Positions 19,714 to 30,168 of a stretch of DNA of 38,398 nucleotides are shown here, one piece after another; positions within the stretch are counted from its first letter, which is position 1, and every line of letters begins with the position of its first letter. This DNA comes from Aureobasidium sp. EXF-3400. Taxonomy: Eukaryota > Ascomycota > Dothideomycetes > Dothideales > Saccotheciaceae. The position numbers were made by a program, and so were the translations under genes. The notes beneath the pieces are model-generated. The model searched no databases and was not told the origin of the DNA. It saw only the letters and a program-made list of their open reading frames with translations. The stretch lies in NCBI GenBank assembly GCA_024195585.1, contig SWBL01000412.1:1-38398 (forward strand). The letters run 5' to 3'.

Positions 19714-21807
19714 CTAGGCATCCAACGTGAGCTTGTCTAGAAGGCTGTCAATCTTGCCAAGGAGGATTTGATAGTTGATAGCGTCTTGTGCAAACTCATC
19801 ACCAGCAATTTCTCCATCCAGCGTGCGGATGACTAGATTGTCATGATCATGCAAATCTTGTGGTGGTGTTGTGCCCGAGTGGACATCAACGCCCTCGTCT
19901 TCTGCGAACATGACCTCACTAGGATCAAAGACATCCTTGCCGGGCAATGCGGCAGGATCCAGTGTTTCTGTCTCATCTGTCATTTGCTCAATGCCCGAAT
20001 CTTCCATTCTCAAACGGAAACGATCAGACAAATAGTAGCGAATACTATGAGAAATTAGTAATTGTGCTTGTCGTACCAAACGTGTCGTGTGGACTTACTC
20101 ATCGATCAACTCGACAGTATCAGTTTCTTGACGTCCTTGGATCCTTGAGGCACTCTCCCTAACCAGTTCGGCAAAGTCTGGGTCATCAATGAAACGCTCC
20201 AATCGATAAGCGATGTATCGAGCACCAAATTCTTCAAGACGATGGACACGTGTGTCCCATCCGGCACGAATGACATCGTAGATATCTACTACATCCTCGA
20301 TGGCTGTTTCACCTCGAGGATTCTCAGATTCAACCACAGAAGCACCACCATTACCCAAGGTAGATATGATGACGGCAGCACGCTGTTTCAGCTTCTCGAT
20401 GAACAAAAGGTCGGCAGCGAAGAGAACATCGACCGCCACTTCTAGCGAGAAATCTGCCTTTTCTGTGTAGAGATAAGTCAAAACGATCTCCAGGACTTGG
20501 GGGGAACAGTCAATGGGGATGATATGTAGGTGTGGTGACTCCTGAGCTTCTCTGAAACTGGACGAGAACATTGCGCTAAAGAACTCGGACCGCAATAACA
20601 TGGCTCGGTGTACAGGGAACAGTACCGACTTGCGTGGTGGGACTGCTGTTGACGGCTGCTCTGTCGAGAAGTTTCCGATAGGGATACCGTTCAGGGGACC
20701 CTCAGTATTGCGCACTTGTTTGTGCGACGACTGAGACTCATCTGCTGCGTCCTCCTCTGGCTCATCAGCTCTGAGCAAAACATCGGCAAAGATGGCATTA
20801 TTCTTGTCCCATTTGACTTGATCCGCCTTCTCAGTATCGGTATGAACCTTGTGTCGTAACACGTTCGCTTGGAACCAGGTGGCAAACTGATCACGGCCAC
20901 GTGCCATCTCCTCTGTCCTGCGCTGTCTGGCCAAGCGCCTATCGCCAGCATCAATGATGCTTTCAAAGAGTGTAGGAACCTCGAGTTGTTTGCCCAGCTT
21001 GTCAATACCGGCAAGGATGGCCTTTTGCTCTTCCTCATCTTCGCTCAGCTCAGCTGATGCTTCTCCCAAGTACAGGTATCGGACGACAGAGTTGAAGGAC
21101 TGAGAGGGAATCTTCGGCGGCAACTTCCAAGATGTGGTATCTGGTTGATGGGCGAGTTTCTCGGCAAAGTAGGGAGAGCGAGCAGCAAGAATGAATTTGT
21201 GCAGGGCAAAGTCCCGGTCGTAAGTTGAGACAGTGATGTCGGCTGTCTTCGGGTCTGATCGTGAAAGCAACGATGTGGTATGGGCAGCGAGTGGTTGCAA
21301 AGGATCGGTTGACTTGGAGTAGTCATACTGCAGCAGCAAATTACGGATGCGGTCGTTCAAGGCATTGTACAGACAGCGTTCGCCTTGGAAGGTATCACGC
21401 TCGCACAGGGCGCCGGACTCGAGAAGGTGTTGGCAGACCTCGTAGTGGCCGCACAAACTGGCCTGTCCATTGAGCGGATTAGTCGTCGCCGTCGACGGCA
21501 GTCTGTGCAGCGAGTTGGGTCACGACATACCAGGATCAAGGGAGTGTAATCATATCTGTCTCTTGCGTTGATGTTGACACCAGCCGAGATCTGTTCCTGG
21601 CACACCTTCAAGTCACCCCTGAACCCGAGTTAGTTTGTGAAGGAACAGCTAACCGATGCAACAGGTGTTTTACCTTCTGCATGCTTCACAGAAAATACGA
21701 AAGGCGTCGCTAGTATCAAGCGGATTGTCCTCTTTCAGCTGGCCACTGTTGATTTGCTGCTTTTCAGCATGCAAGGCGGCTTCGAGCTCATGCTTCTTGA
21801 TGACCAT
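19714..21807 (-). CDS. Ankyrin repeat and double BTB/POZ domain protein
   Basis: Four exons (21807-21674, 21618-21531, 21462-20099, 20044-19714) with introns of 55, 68 and 54 nt join in frame to 638 aa. The start is the first ATG in a frame that continues open upstream. About two ankyrin repeats cover residues ~44-125 (GDLKVCQEQISAGVNINARD, then ASLCGHYEVCQHLLESG). BTB1 is at ~146-246, with ADITVSTYDRDFALHKFILA. BTB2 is at ~295-441, with FPVHRAMLLRSEFFSAMFSS. BTB2 carries an acidic insertion of ~45 residues between its first strand (FADVLLRADE) and the conserved PVHR motif. The C-terminus is acidic. The order ankyrin-BTB-BTB is that of ABTB1/BPOZ proteins and yeast YIL001W, probable Cullin-3 adaptors or translation-linked factors. 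The exact role in fungi is not established. Confidence 0.9.
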
Positions 21808-22286
21808 GGCGACTGGAGAGATTTCACGCGACTCGGACTCGGACTCGACCACAGACCATGGCGTCTCTGCCTTGGAAAGAAGTATATTTTCTTTTGGTCG
21901 ATGCCATCAGCAAGCGTGTATACGGGTGGCGTAGCTCCACTATCGGACGCGGAATGACGATGCGGACCCTGACAGCAGCGAGCCCGACACGCACGAGCCG
22001 GACGAGCCAAGTTCGGCAGGCGTTGCCCGGTGGATGCTAGTGTTGACTTTTGCAAACACTGAGCCAGAGAGGCTCGTTCTTTTGTCCATGCCTTCCCGCT
22101 GCTGCTGATCAAGCCTCAGCTCTCAGCTCTCCGTCTCCCACATTGCTTCCCACTCCAACCTCGACTGCCACTGGCCATGTTTAGCGCCTAGTCTTCTCCG
22201 TCATTTCTCATTCGTCGCTCTGTCGCTGTCGTTTCCACTGCATCTTCTGTTGATTCCTACACAACATCGCTCATCCACCTAGCACA
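21808..22286. promoter_or_regulatory. Divergent promoter of the BTB gene and nimA
   Basis: These 479 bases separate two divergent start codons, so both promoters and 5' UTRs must fit here unless the leaders overlap. The side nearest nimA is rich in C and T, with runs of TCTCAGCTCTCCGTCTCCC type. This is common around fungal transcription starts. No TATA box is evident. Confidence 0.6.
22177..22191 (+). promoter_or_regulatory. Minimal upstream ORF before nimA (MFSA)
   Basis: ATG TTT AGC GCC TAG forms a four-residue uORF that ends 95 bases before the nimA start codon. It is preceded by CTGGCC, with C at -3. It would affect translation only if the nimA transcript begins upstream of 22177, which the sequence cannot show. 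Confidence 0.4.
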
Positions 22287-24606
22287 ATGGCCGAAACCGA
22301 GGCCGAGAAGTACGAAGTCCTGACCAAGATTGGTATGCCATCCTAAACATCATTTAAACTTCTGCAACTTGCTGACAAACCTAAGGTCAAGGTTCCTTCG
22401 GCATCATCAGAAAGGTCCGCAGAAAGAACGACGGCCTTGTATGTCCTACCGCTTCCTCCTCTTCCACATCTCATTGCTGACGCTCCCAAAAGATTCTTTG
22501 CCGCAAAGAAATATGTTATACCCGCATGTCACAGAAGGAGCGCGAGCAGCTCTCGGCCGAACTCGACATCCTACGAGGCCTTCGCCATCCCAACATTGTC
22601 GCCTACTACGAGAAGGAGCACCTGAAGGCTTCGCATGACTTGCACCTTTACATGGAGTACTGCGGCAATGGTGACTTGGGAATGATGATCAAGGATCTCA
22701 AGGCTCGCAATGAATACGCCGATGAAGAGTTTGTTTGGACCATTTTCGCACAACTCGTCAGCGCTCTATACCGCTGCCACTACGGCGAAGATCCACCAGA
22801 TGTCAACAGCAACGCCCTTGGTCTGACCAAGAACGCTCTCCCACTCAAGAGCAAGCAGGCACACAAGATGATCCTTCATCGTGACTTGAAGCCTGAGAAT
22901 GGTATGCCTTGTGTCTTATCTCCTTGTTTATCTAGCAGCTAATGTGCTTCTCAGTCTTCCTCGGTGAAGGCAATGCAGTCAAGCTCGGTGACTTCGGCCT
23001 CTCAAAGATCATTCTTTCACACGACTTTGCCTCTACATATGTCGGCACTCCTTTCTACATGTCACCTGAAATTTGCGCCGCCGAACGCTACTCCCTATAC
23101 TCAGACATCTGGTCACTCGGCTGTATTGTTTACGAGCTTTGCACACGAGAGCCTCCTTTCAACGCCCGCACTCATCTCGAACTCATTCAAAAGATCAAAC
23201 TCGGAAAGGTTGCTCCGCTGCCACGCATATACTCGAAGGAGCTCTCAGATGTCATCTCTGCATGTCTTCAGGTCAATCCCAATTCGAGACCTGACACAGC
23301 CAGTCTCCTCAACCTGCCGAGAGTCAAGCTCGTACGAAAGACACAAGAAGGCGTTATGGTTCTACAACAACACATTACCGCAAAGGAGAATGCAATTGCC
23401 GCCTTGAAGGCCGCACAAGAGAAGATTGCACGATTGGAAGCCGAGAAACAGACCATGCACGATCAAATCGACAAACAGCTCAGGCTGGAATGGGAGACAA
23501 AGGCTCATCTTGAAATCAACCGACAGATGGATGTGGCAGGAGAAAGATTAAGGGAACACTACAGACAGCTCTTCGAGCAGCAGGTTGAGGAAGAAGTCGA
23601 GAGAAGACTTGCTTCGCTGCCATCATCTCGCACCAGCTCGACAAACTCAGCCTCAGACAACATTGAGCCGCCGAAGCGCTCCTCAACTCCCACACAATCG
23701 CTGGAAGAATCTTCTTCACTCGTCACCATAGGAGAGGCCGATGAGGAAGGTCCCAGTCTCAACGCTCTGACACTGGAGGACTCACCACTTGTTCAGAGAC
23801 ACAAGCCTTTGAGGTCATCTAACCGCACTCCTTTCACACGCGCAAAGACCTTTGCTGGCACAAACGAGGTTGCTCCCAGCCCCATGGATATCCAGATGGT
23901 TGACCCTAGCCCAATGAGCATCGCTTCACTTTCCTTGTCACCGCGTAGGAACGCACCTCTTGAAGGAAGCAAGCTTAGGCAACCTGCTTTTAAGGGACCC
24001 AACATGTTTGATCGTGCCACTCGTGAGAGTAACCTTGCTCTCTTCCCTGAGGAGAATGAGGATGAAGAATCTTTTGGCTCGGACGGCGGTTCGCCCATCA
24101 GATCCAGACCCAGCAGCAGAGAAAACGACCCCTTTAAGGTGCTTGCTCAGCCCTCGAGACCTGCTGTCTCTAGACAAAAAACCATGCCCACACAACTACA
24201 ATCACGCTTGAAGGCAGTACCTAACCTGGCTCCCAGCACTAGACGCGCTGCAGCATCACCTGTTCGCTCTCCTATGAATAAGGGTCAAACCATCAGCCCC
24301 AGCAGAAGAGCACCCGCCATCCCATCTCAGCCTTCTAAGACCGCGCTGGCCACTAAGAAGGGTGCCAAGAGCGAGGACATGATCAAGACTGTTCATCGTA
24401 ACAACTTGCAACAAGGCATCCAAGGCCGTACCCTGGTGGAGCTGGCACAAGCTAGAGGCATTGCTAGCCCTTCATCAAGTATCGAAGTGCCCAAGGTGTC
24501 GACAAAGGCGACTCTAGACAAGGAGCCTCTATGGGATCCCGAACGTGATGAGATGCCTTCACCCTTCCTGATCAAGACTCGCAGAGTCGGAATCATGCCC
24601 CGATAA
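22287..24606 (+). CDS. nimA: G2/M serine/threonine kinase NIMA
   Basis: Four exons (22287-22332, 22386-22438, 22493-22901, 22955-24606) with introns of 53-54 nt join in frame to 719 aa. This is close to the 699 aa of Aspergillus nidulans NIMA. The kinase domain spans ~9-300. Its glycine loop is IGQGSFG (15-21) and the ATP-binding lysine in CRKEI is K38. HRDLKPEN has catalytic D164, LGDFGLS has D182, and the activation segment reads YVGTPFYMSPEICA. A coiled coil at ~305-395 (from VLQQHITAKENAIAAL) is followed by a disordered tail with many Ser/Thr-Pro sites. The protein ends in a basic patch after MPSPFLIKTRR. NIMA family kinases promote mitotic entry, chromatin condensation and, in Aspergillus, partial nuclear pore disassembly. 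The tail normally controls destruction at mitotic exit. Confidence 0.96.
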
Positions 24607-25031
24607 GCGGGCGCATGGCATAGGAGACTTGAAGCTTTCTCTTTTTGTCTTTGAACTTGTGGATGACGAAAAACTAGTGATACCAATTGTTTCATTTGTT
24701 CGTTCAAAGGGGTCTGGAACCGGTTTGGCGGCATAATACTGGGCATTGACATGGAGTTATGAACATCTCCTGAATCTTTTGTCTGCTTGGACTTCTTCGG
24801 AGTTTTGGTTCTCATGATGGAGTATCTGGTTTTGGGTTTTCATACGGAATGGGCTGGAAAGAGGCAGGCACGACAGCCTTTGATCTCTTTGGTTTTCCCA
24901 ATTTTCTGTTTTTCTCTCCCCCAACACACACAACCGAGGCAAGGCAGCCATAGCGTAGCCTCTCGTCCATCTCGTACTCATTTTCGTACCAAAAATTTCC
25001 ACTTCAAAACGTTTGTTCATCTCATATCGTG
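24607..25031. other. Convergent 3' flanks of nimA and the RWD gene
   Basis: These 425 bases lie between two convergent stop codons. They should contain both 3' UTRs and transcript ends. I see no gene. Minus-strand open frames here are continuations of antisense shadow frames from nimA. Confidence 0.5.
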
Positions 25032-25871
25032 CTAATCTGTCTTTGCAATCTTCATGGCTTGGAGGAAAAGGTCGGCAGTGTCATGGTCAATCTTCTTGAG
25101 TGCTTCTGCGATTTCGCCTAGTCCTTCAACCTCGAGCACGCCGTCACCAGGACCGCATATACGCTTGTCAGCTGTTTCTTCGCCTCTGACTTGCAAAGCT
25201 TGCCAGCGCAGTTGCTTCAGACGCCGGACAAATTCGTCGACCTGGTCTTCATCACCCTCAACGAATATACTGCCTGGATGACCCGGGCGACTGAAACCGC
25301 TCAAGGACAACTCTTTAGACCAAGCTTGGATATCTTTCCGCTTTGAAGTGGCCAGGAGATGGTGTGACCATATGACCACTCGCTTGATTTTTGAAGTGTG
25401 GTGTTGTTGATTACCCTCCTTGTCTTGATGTTGGTCTGCATGTGACTTTGCTTCCGTCAACTCGGGCAGGTATTCAGTGAACAGCGTCACAATCAGATCG
25501 AGCATTTCCATGCCTGTTTCTTGTTCCTCGACCACGTCTGCCAGCTTTGCTCTTGCGCGTTTGCGGGTCGAGGTGTCTACGTCACCACCACAAGATAAAT
25601 ACACATGAGGTTTTTGGGTATCGGGGTAGGTGTCTGGAAGAGAAAATTCGAGGGCATAACTGGCTGTATTGTTGAAAATCAGCCAGGGGTTGTTGGGTAG
25701 GGCTGAAGGTGTCTAGGTACGGTGGATGGTCAAGGTAAAGTTGGGGTCGGTGGTTATGGTTGTTGGAGTTTCGAGATCGGGGGGTGGAGTTGTGCGCCAG
25801 GAGAACTCGGAGGGGTACATTGTTGTGAGCAGAGTTAGCTCTGCGGCTTGCCGTTCGCGGTTGCCTTCCAT
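25032..25871 (-). pseudogene. RWD domain - DUF1115 protein with an in-frame TAG
   Basis: From ATG 25871 to the stop at 25032 a single frame of 280 codons encodes an RWD domain and a DUF1115 tail, as in RWDD2-type proteins. The start ERQAAELTLLTTMYPSEF is a classic RWD opening. LEFSLPDTYPDTQKPHVYLS is the later RWD strand and the YPD turn. VVIWSHHLLATSKRKDIQAW and GFSRPGHPGSIFVEG belong to DUF1115. Codon 53 (25715-25713) is TAG, while the protein logic continues on both sides without a frame change. No intron removes it: the only phase-correct GT...AG pair spans 18 nt, far too short. The locus could be a recent pseudogene, a strain polymorphism or sequencing error (one base from Gln, Trp or another codon), or a readthrough case. 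The function of this family is poorly known. The gene diverges from NUP53 with 313 bases between starts. Confidence 0.7.
25713..25715 (-). other. In-frame amber codon in the RWD gene
   Basis: On the minus strand the context is CGT ACC TAG ACA CCT. The frame before and after is the same, and both halves are recognisable parts of one RWD-DUF1115 protein. The base after the stop is A. The context does not match the strong CAR-YYA readthrough signal. Confidence 0.8.
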
Positions 25872-26184
25872 TTTTGATTAAGTTTGTGTGAGAGTCGTTG
25901 TTTGGGAAGGAACAATGGTCATAAAGATTGATGATGGAATAATTACTGCCAAGACAAATGATAGAAGCTCGGGCCTGGTGTTGCTTGGTTGCGGAGGTGA
26001 CGCTTTTCCAACAGGCGCATGTGAGAAAGCATCGACTGTTTTTATCACTTTTGTCATTCACATACTCACCACAAGATCGTGTCTCAGCCAGGATAGGAGA
26101 GGCCCAGGATTCCAAAGCTCCACCGTAATCGTTTCCACTACCCACCTTTCCGGCCTCAATCCACGTCTTCTACACAGCTGCACA
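25872..26184. promoter_or_regulatory. Divergent promoter of the RWD gene and NUP53
   Basis: These 313 bases lie between divergent starts. The NUP53 frame stays open upstream of the chosen ATG and includes another ATG at 25915. That start would add 90 residues of low-quality sequence, so I prefer 26185, where the encoded sequence becomes protein-like. No TATA box is clear. Confidence 0.5.
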
Positions 26185-27432
26185 ATGAACTCGATACGCG
26201 GGGGCATGCAAGTCCATGCCGTGCCCGAGAGTGAGAGAGCCCTCGATGCATCTGGCAGACGTCTACCCTGGGGCTATGAGTTTGCCGAGTACGTCCAAGT
26301 CGACAACCATCACCAATCCAAACTAACTCTGAATAGCGCAGAGATAGGCCGCAGACGAGAGCCCGAAGAAAAAGGTCCATTTGGACGCTCAGTACGCCGT
26401 CGTGGTTTCTCGCGCAGCAAGACAGCAACACCAGCACGCAAGGAAGATGTCGTGCGGCAAGAAAACATGCAGACCGAGGATTTCATCTTTGCTAAGTACA
26501 AGGACGAGCTCAAAGCGAAAGACCCAGTACAGCCTACACAAAAGCCCAGCGAAGCTGCCGCGTCACAAGCAGCAGCCGATGCTGCATCAGCAAAGGAAGC
26601 CACAGAGGTCATCTTGTACGGCTTTGGCCCAGACTCACAATGGGCTGCCATTGAGTACTACGAGCGCATCTCGAACGGCATCGTCTACGAGGACTACGAT
26701 CGTCATCCGCCTCACCAACGCTACGATCACAGCTTGACTTACAGCCGCGCAAAGCTGGCTCAACGCTCACTCTCACAAGCCGCTCTGCGCAAACGCAACG
26801 CCTACCGTGGTGGAGATCACTGGATCAAAGTCACCTTCGACAGCCCTGAAGCCGCAGATCTGGCATGTCATTGCTCTCCTCACCCCATCCACGGCTTCCT
26901 CGTCTACGCCGAGCCCTTCCGCGGCACCGGCCCTCCCAACGACGCACCCATCCCATACTCAAATGCTGGTGCTCAAATCGACGGCCCAGCTCTACCTCCC
27001 ACCTTCAGCACCCGCGACACGCTGACACCCAGCGACTCCTCCAACACAATGTCCTCAGCAACAATCACCGCCCAACCCACCTCATCCTCAACCACAACTC
27101 TCGCTCCCACAACATCAACAAACACAACCTCCCTCGCCTCCACAACACCAGTCCAAAACCGTCCAATGCGTATCCCCGGCGCCACACGCGCAGTCCTCAA
27201 ACCCGCAGACATGGCCTTTGCCGAACCTTCAAAATCCGTATCTTCGTCGTTGGCTTCATGGCCTGTGGTCAATCTGTTCGTCGGCACAAAGGGCGATGTG
27301 ATAGGATCTGCCGTCCCGCGCACCGATGACGGAAACTTTGATTGGAAGAATGCTAGTTTGTATTGGTTGATCTTTGCGTGGTTGGATTATTGGCTAGGCA
27401 CTGATATGTGTGGATTGCGGGGAGATGATTAG
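26185..27432 (+). CDS. NUP53: Nucleoporin NUP53 (Nup53/35/40-type RRM)
   Basis: Two exons (26185-26288 and 26337-27432) with a 48-nt intron (GTACGT...CTAAC...ATAG) give 399 aa. The intron length is a multiple of three, so the frame also reads through it. Splicing is preferred because of the good signals and the atypical intron-coded peptide. Residues ~120-232 resemble the Nup53-type RRM, with ATEVILYGFG, WAAIEYYERISNGIVYEDYD and HWIKVTFDSPEAADLA. A Ser/Thr-rich linker follows. The C-terminal ~50 residues (VVNLFVGTKGDVIGS, then FDWKNASLYWLIFAWLDYW) form the amphipathic membrane-binding end typical of these nucleoporins. NUP53 sits in the inner ring of the nuclear pore, binds Nup93/Nic96-type scaffold and Ndc1, and touches the membrane. 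The identity rests on motif memory rather than a search. Confidence 0.78.
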   Translation: MNSIRGGMQVHAVPESERALDASGRRLPWGYEFAEYVQVDNHHQSKLTLNSAEIGRRREPEEKGPFGRSVRRRGFSRSKTATPARKEDVVRQENMQTEDFIFAKYKDELKAKDPVQPTQKPSEAAASQAAADAASAKEATEVILYGFGPDSQWAAIEYYERISNGIVYEDYDRHPPHQRYDHSLTYSRAKLAQRSLSQAALRKRNAYRGGDHWIKVTFDSPEAADLACHCSPHPIHGFLVYAEPFRGTGPPNDAPIPYSNAGAQIDGPALPPTFSTRDTLTPSDSSNTMSSATITAQPTSSSTTTLAPTTSTNTTSLASTTPVQNRPMRIPGATRAVLKPADMAFAEPSKSVSSSLASWPVVNLFVGTKGDVIGSAVPRTDDGNFDWKNASLYWLIFAWLDYWLGTDMCGLRGDD

Positions 27433-28370
27433 GGGGTGCAAAGTGGGCGAGATATGGGGTTTTGGAAAAAAAAAAAAAGGAAGAGGGTGGTCTATTGTAC
27501 GTTTTTGCTGATAAGGGAGGTGTGAGGTTGCATAGCGTTTGGCGTTCAGGTCCTCTATGTGTGTTGACTCTTCGTAACATGGAAAGAGTGTCTCGCAAAG
27601 AGGGGAGGAGCAGAAAGCAATAGACAAAAGAGTCGAAGACAGTCTTTTACCATTACTATACGCTCTCGAACGCTATATTTACGCTTTTCCTCAGGGACGG
27701 TTGCTTTGGATACTCCGTCAGCAGCGCAATTGCCCTAAGGACCCCCAGAACGCCAGAAATGCTGCACTGTAGCCAACATCCAGGGATGCAGCAAGGAACC
27801 TCAAAAAGCCTTAGAGTGGTAAGGTTAGAAATAAAAGAAACGATTAGCGATTGCATTGGTTGCTATTAAACATTAAAGCTGCTTTTTCTGTCTGCCCCTC
27901 CCTATCCAGTATTTTCAGATCGAAAACACAAGTTGGAAAGAGTTGTATCCCTAAGCAAGCACCCTCAATGTGAAGGAATGAAGAGAGAAGAAAAAAAAAA
28001 GAGTCTGCGATGAATAGAAAGGCCCGAGCAGGAGGAATTAGCCATTGTCCATTATGCATTAGGTATTAAACATTGTGTTGAGCAGAAGACCATTACGCCC
28101 GTCGGCCTCATACCACTCCACCACTAAGAAAAGATTGGAAACATTGATGAGCCGGAGGAAGGTTGAGACTCCAAATGAAACCGCGATGTGGGTATCATGA
28201 AAAGGCAATAGCGATAGGCAAGAAAGGCAATGAATGAAGCAAAAAGGGCTGCCACTGGACCGCCAGGGGTGAAGAGTATAGGTAAAGAGGTCCAAGCAGA
28301 ATTCCTCTTTGTCGTGGAGATGAGTATCGACCTCTCCAATGCTGGTTGTTAAGAACAACGTCCAAGCTGC
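27433..28370. other. Convergent 3' flanks, no gene seen
   Basis: These 938 bases lie between the stop of NUP53 (plus) and the stop of the next gene (minus). The stretch includes a 13-base A run at 27466-27478 and another A run near 27990. Small open frames on the minus strand start with non-ATG codons and have no family features. The length exceeds what two 3' UTRs usually need, but I find nothing specific. Confidence 0.45.
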
Positions 28371-30168
28371 CTAGTCGAGGACGTAAAACGCACGGCAGGA
28401 GCTGAATACATGTATGGGGGCAACATGATCCCAGCTGAAGTTCGCAGGGCGACCTCCGCCATTTCTCTCAATCTTGTCGAGGAGCGTAGAAACATAGTTG
28501 TGGCTTTCGTGATTCGGTTGTTGAGGTGGACGGAGACCAAGAGCCTGGCATGGAGAGCGAGCGCGAGGAGATGGCGGCTTTGGGGTATGACGATGTTGCT
28601 GGTGGGCCAGGAGAACTTTGGCCGTCTGATGAGATCGAAGAGATTGTGGTTGCAGGTTGCGTCTCTGAAAAGCTGGAGGTCTGCTAGGATTTTGCTCTTG
28701 AGGACGAGAAGTAGAGTCAGGATGCTTTGATTGCTGCTGTGGGAGGGGTGTACCAGCATGAGGAAGTCGATTCTGCTCGACTCGAGGAGGATTGGGAGCT
28801 GGACGCTTTGATGATGATGATAGAGGCGAGGGTAGTGCAAAATGCTGCGGCAGACGATCGCTTATCTTCACTGTTTCAGCAAGCTTGTTCGAGTTAACAA
28901 GAGTTGCAACACTACCAAGAGATGCCAGATCCTTAGCCCCATCAGCACAAACGGTTGAGCTCGTAGCACTGTCAATCTTTGTAGTCTCACAACTCGTCTG
29001 TTCTTCTTCATCATCACTCTCGGACACAACGGCATCCGACGAGCTGGAGCCCGGGAAGAAGACGGAAGAACGTGCAGGAACTGGCATTCGTTTGTGTCGT
29101 TGCGGCACATCTGGATTGGGTAGCTTCTCCTGTACAGTTCCCTGAGCTTCAAGAGAGGACGGAGCAGAGAACAAAGCTGACAGATGTGACACATTCCGTT
29201 GATGCGATACTTCTTGTTTACGAAAGCAGACCGGAACCCTTGCACCTTTCGTATTTCTGACGCTTGGCCTGAATGGCTCTTTGCGAGTCTCTTGGTTCGG
29301 TGTCGTGTGTTTGACTTCACATGCTGAATCACATCTAAGGTGAATAGTGCCTGCAGAAGAAGAGGTCATGGGCGAGATGTCAAAGCCACACTGGATGATA
29401 CAACCATCTTCAGTGACACTGATGCCATTGTCGTCCTGCCTCTCGTCCGAGCGAGTACGCTTAGCACTTTTTGAATATTCAGTCTCGGTCTTCTCCAGCC
29501 CAACGGTAGAGTGTGCGCGGCGCAATGTCTCCTGACGAGGTGAGTCGGGATAAGGCTGTTCGTCGCGGACGGCACAATGACTTGCGATGCGCACAGCGGT
29601 TTCTCGTATCGCGACGATGTCCTCATGCGTCAAATTCTGGCGGTGTAGTGTCGGATGTCTTCGAGGCGCGGAGCTCTCGGCAATCCGATCGTTGTTAGAA
29701 TCGTCATTCGAAAAGTCGTGGCCTGTATAACCATCAAGAGGATCGAAAGGTGACACAGGAGGCTGATGGGGTCGAGGCTTGGGTTGTTGTTTTGAATCGG
29801 CCCTAAGTCGTTCAGCCCTTTGTCGGAGCTCATCCTCATTGTATTGGAATGGGCATCGCTTGGATCTTTGAGAGACATGTGCAGTTTCGTTCAGCGATCG
29901 AGAAGTCTGGAAGCGAACCTTCTTCTGTTGTGGAGAATGTTGCGGTTGCGAATTAGGCGCACTGCTTGTACAAGGTGTAGTACGTGGTGTGGGAGGGAAG
30001 CGATTGCCACGGTTCTGGTAGTTGGCGCAACTTCTTTCGAGCTCTTTTCGACATCTCTCCAGATTGTATTTTCGAGCCGGTCCTGGTTTGTTGTGTTGGA
30101 ACGAGTCGCGTTGATAAAAGACTGGGAGACTCACCTTTGCCGGCAATCTTTTCGTAGACGTAATCCAT
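28371..30168 (-). CDS. Disordered Ser/Pro/Arg-rich protein of unknown function
   Basis: Two exons (30168-30135 and 30082-28371) with a 52-nt intron (GTGAGT...ACCAG) join in frame to 581 aa. The first exon encodes MDYVYEKIAGK. The splice then leads into PARKYNLERCRKELERSC, a short charged helix that is the most ordered-looking part. A second helical patch is DELRQRAERLRADS near residue 100. A third is THEDIVAIRETAVRIASHC near residue 170. The rest is low complexity: Ser and acidic residues around DAVVSESDDEEEQ, then Pro/Gln/Arg-rich sequence to the end, with a final RPANFSWDHVAPIH segment. I recognise no domain, signal peptide or membrane segment. Such proteins are often fungal-specific regulators or scaffolds, but no function can be assigned. 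It is convergent with NUP53. Confidence 0.72.

Noticed and set aside
25582..26145. Minus-strand frame of 187 codons overlapping the RWD gene start
   Set aside because: It is frame-shifted relative to the clear RWD-DUF1115 protein and its composition is arbitrary (runs of H, N, P, S). It is a shadow.
25888..26184. N-terminal extension of NUP53 from an upstream in-frame ATG at 25915
   Set aside because: The extra ~90 residues are not protein-like and would use up most of the only promoter space between the two divergent genes.
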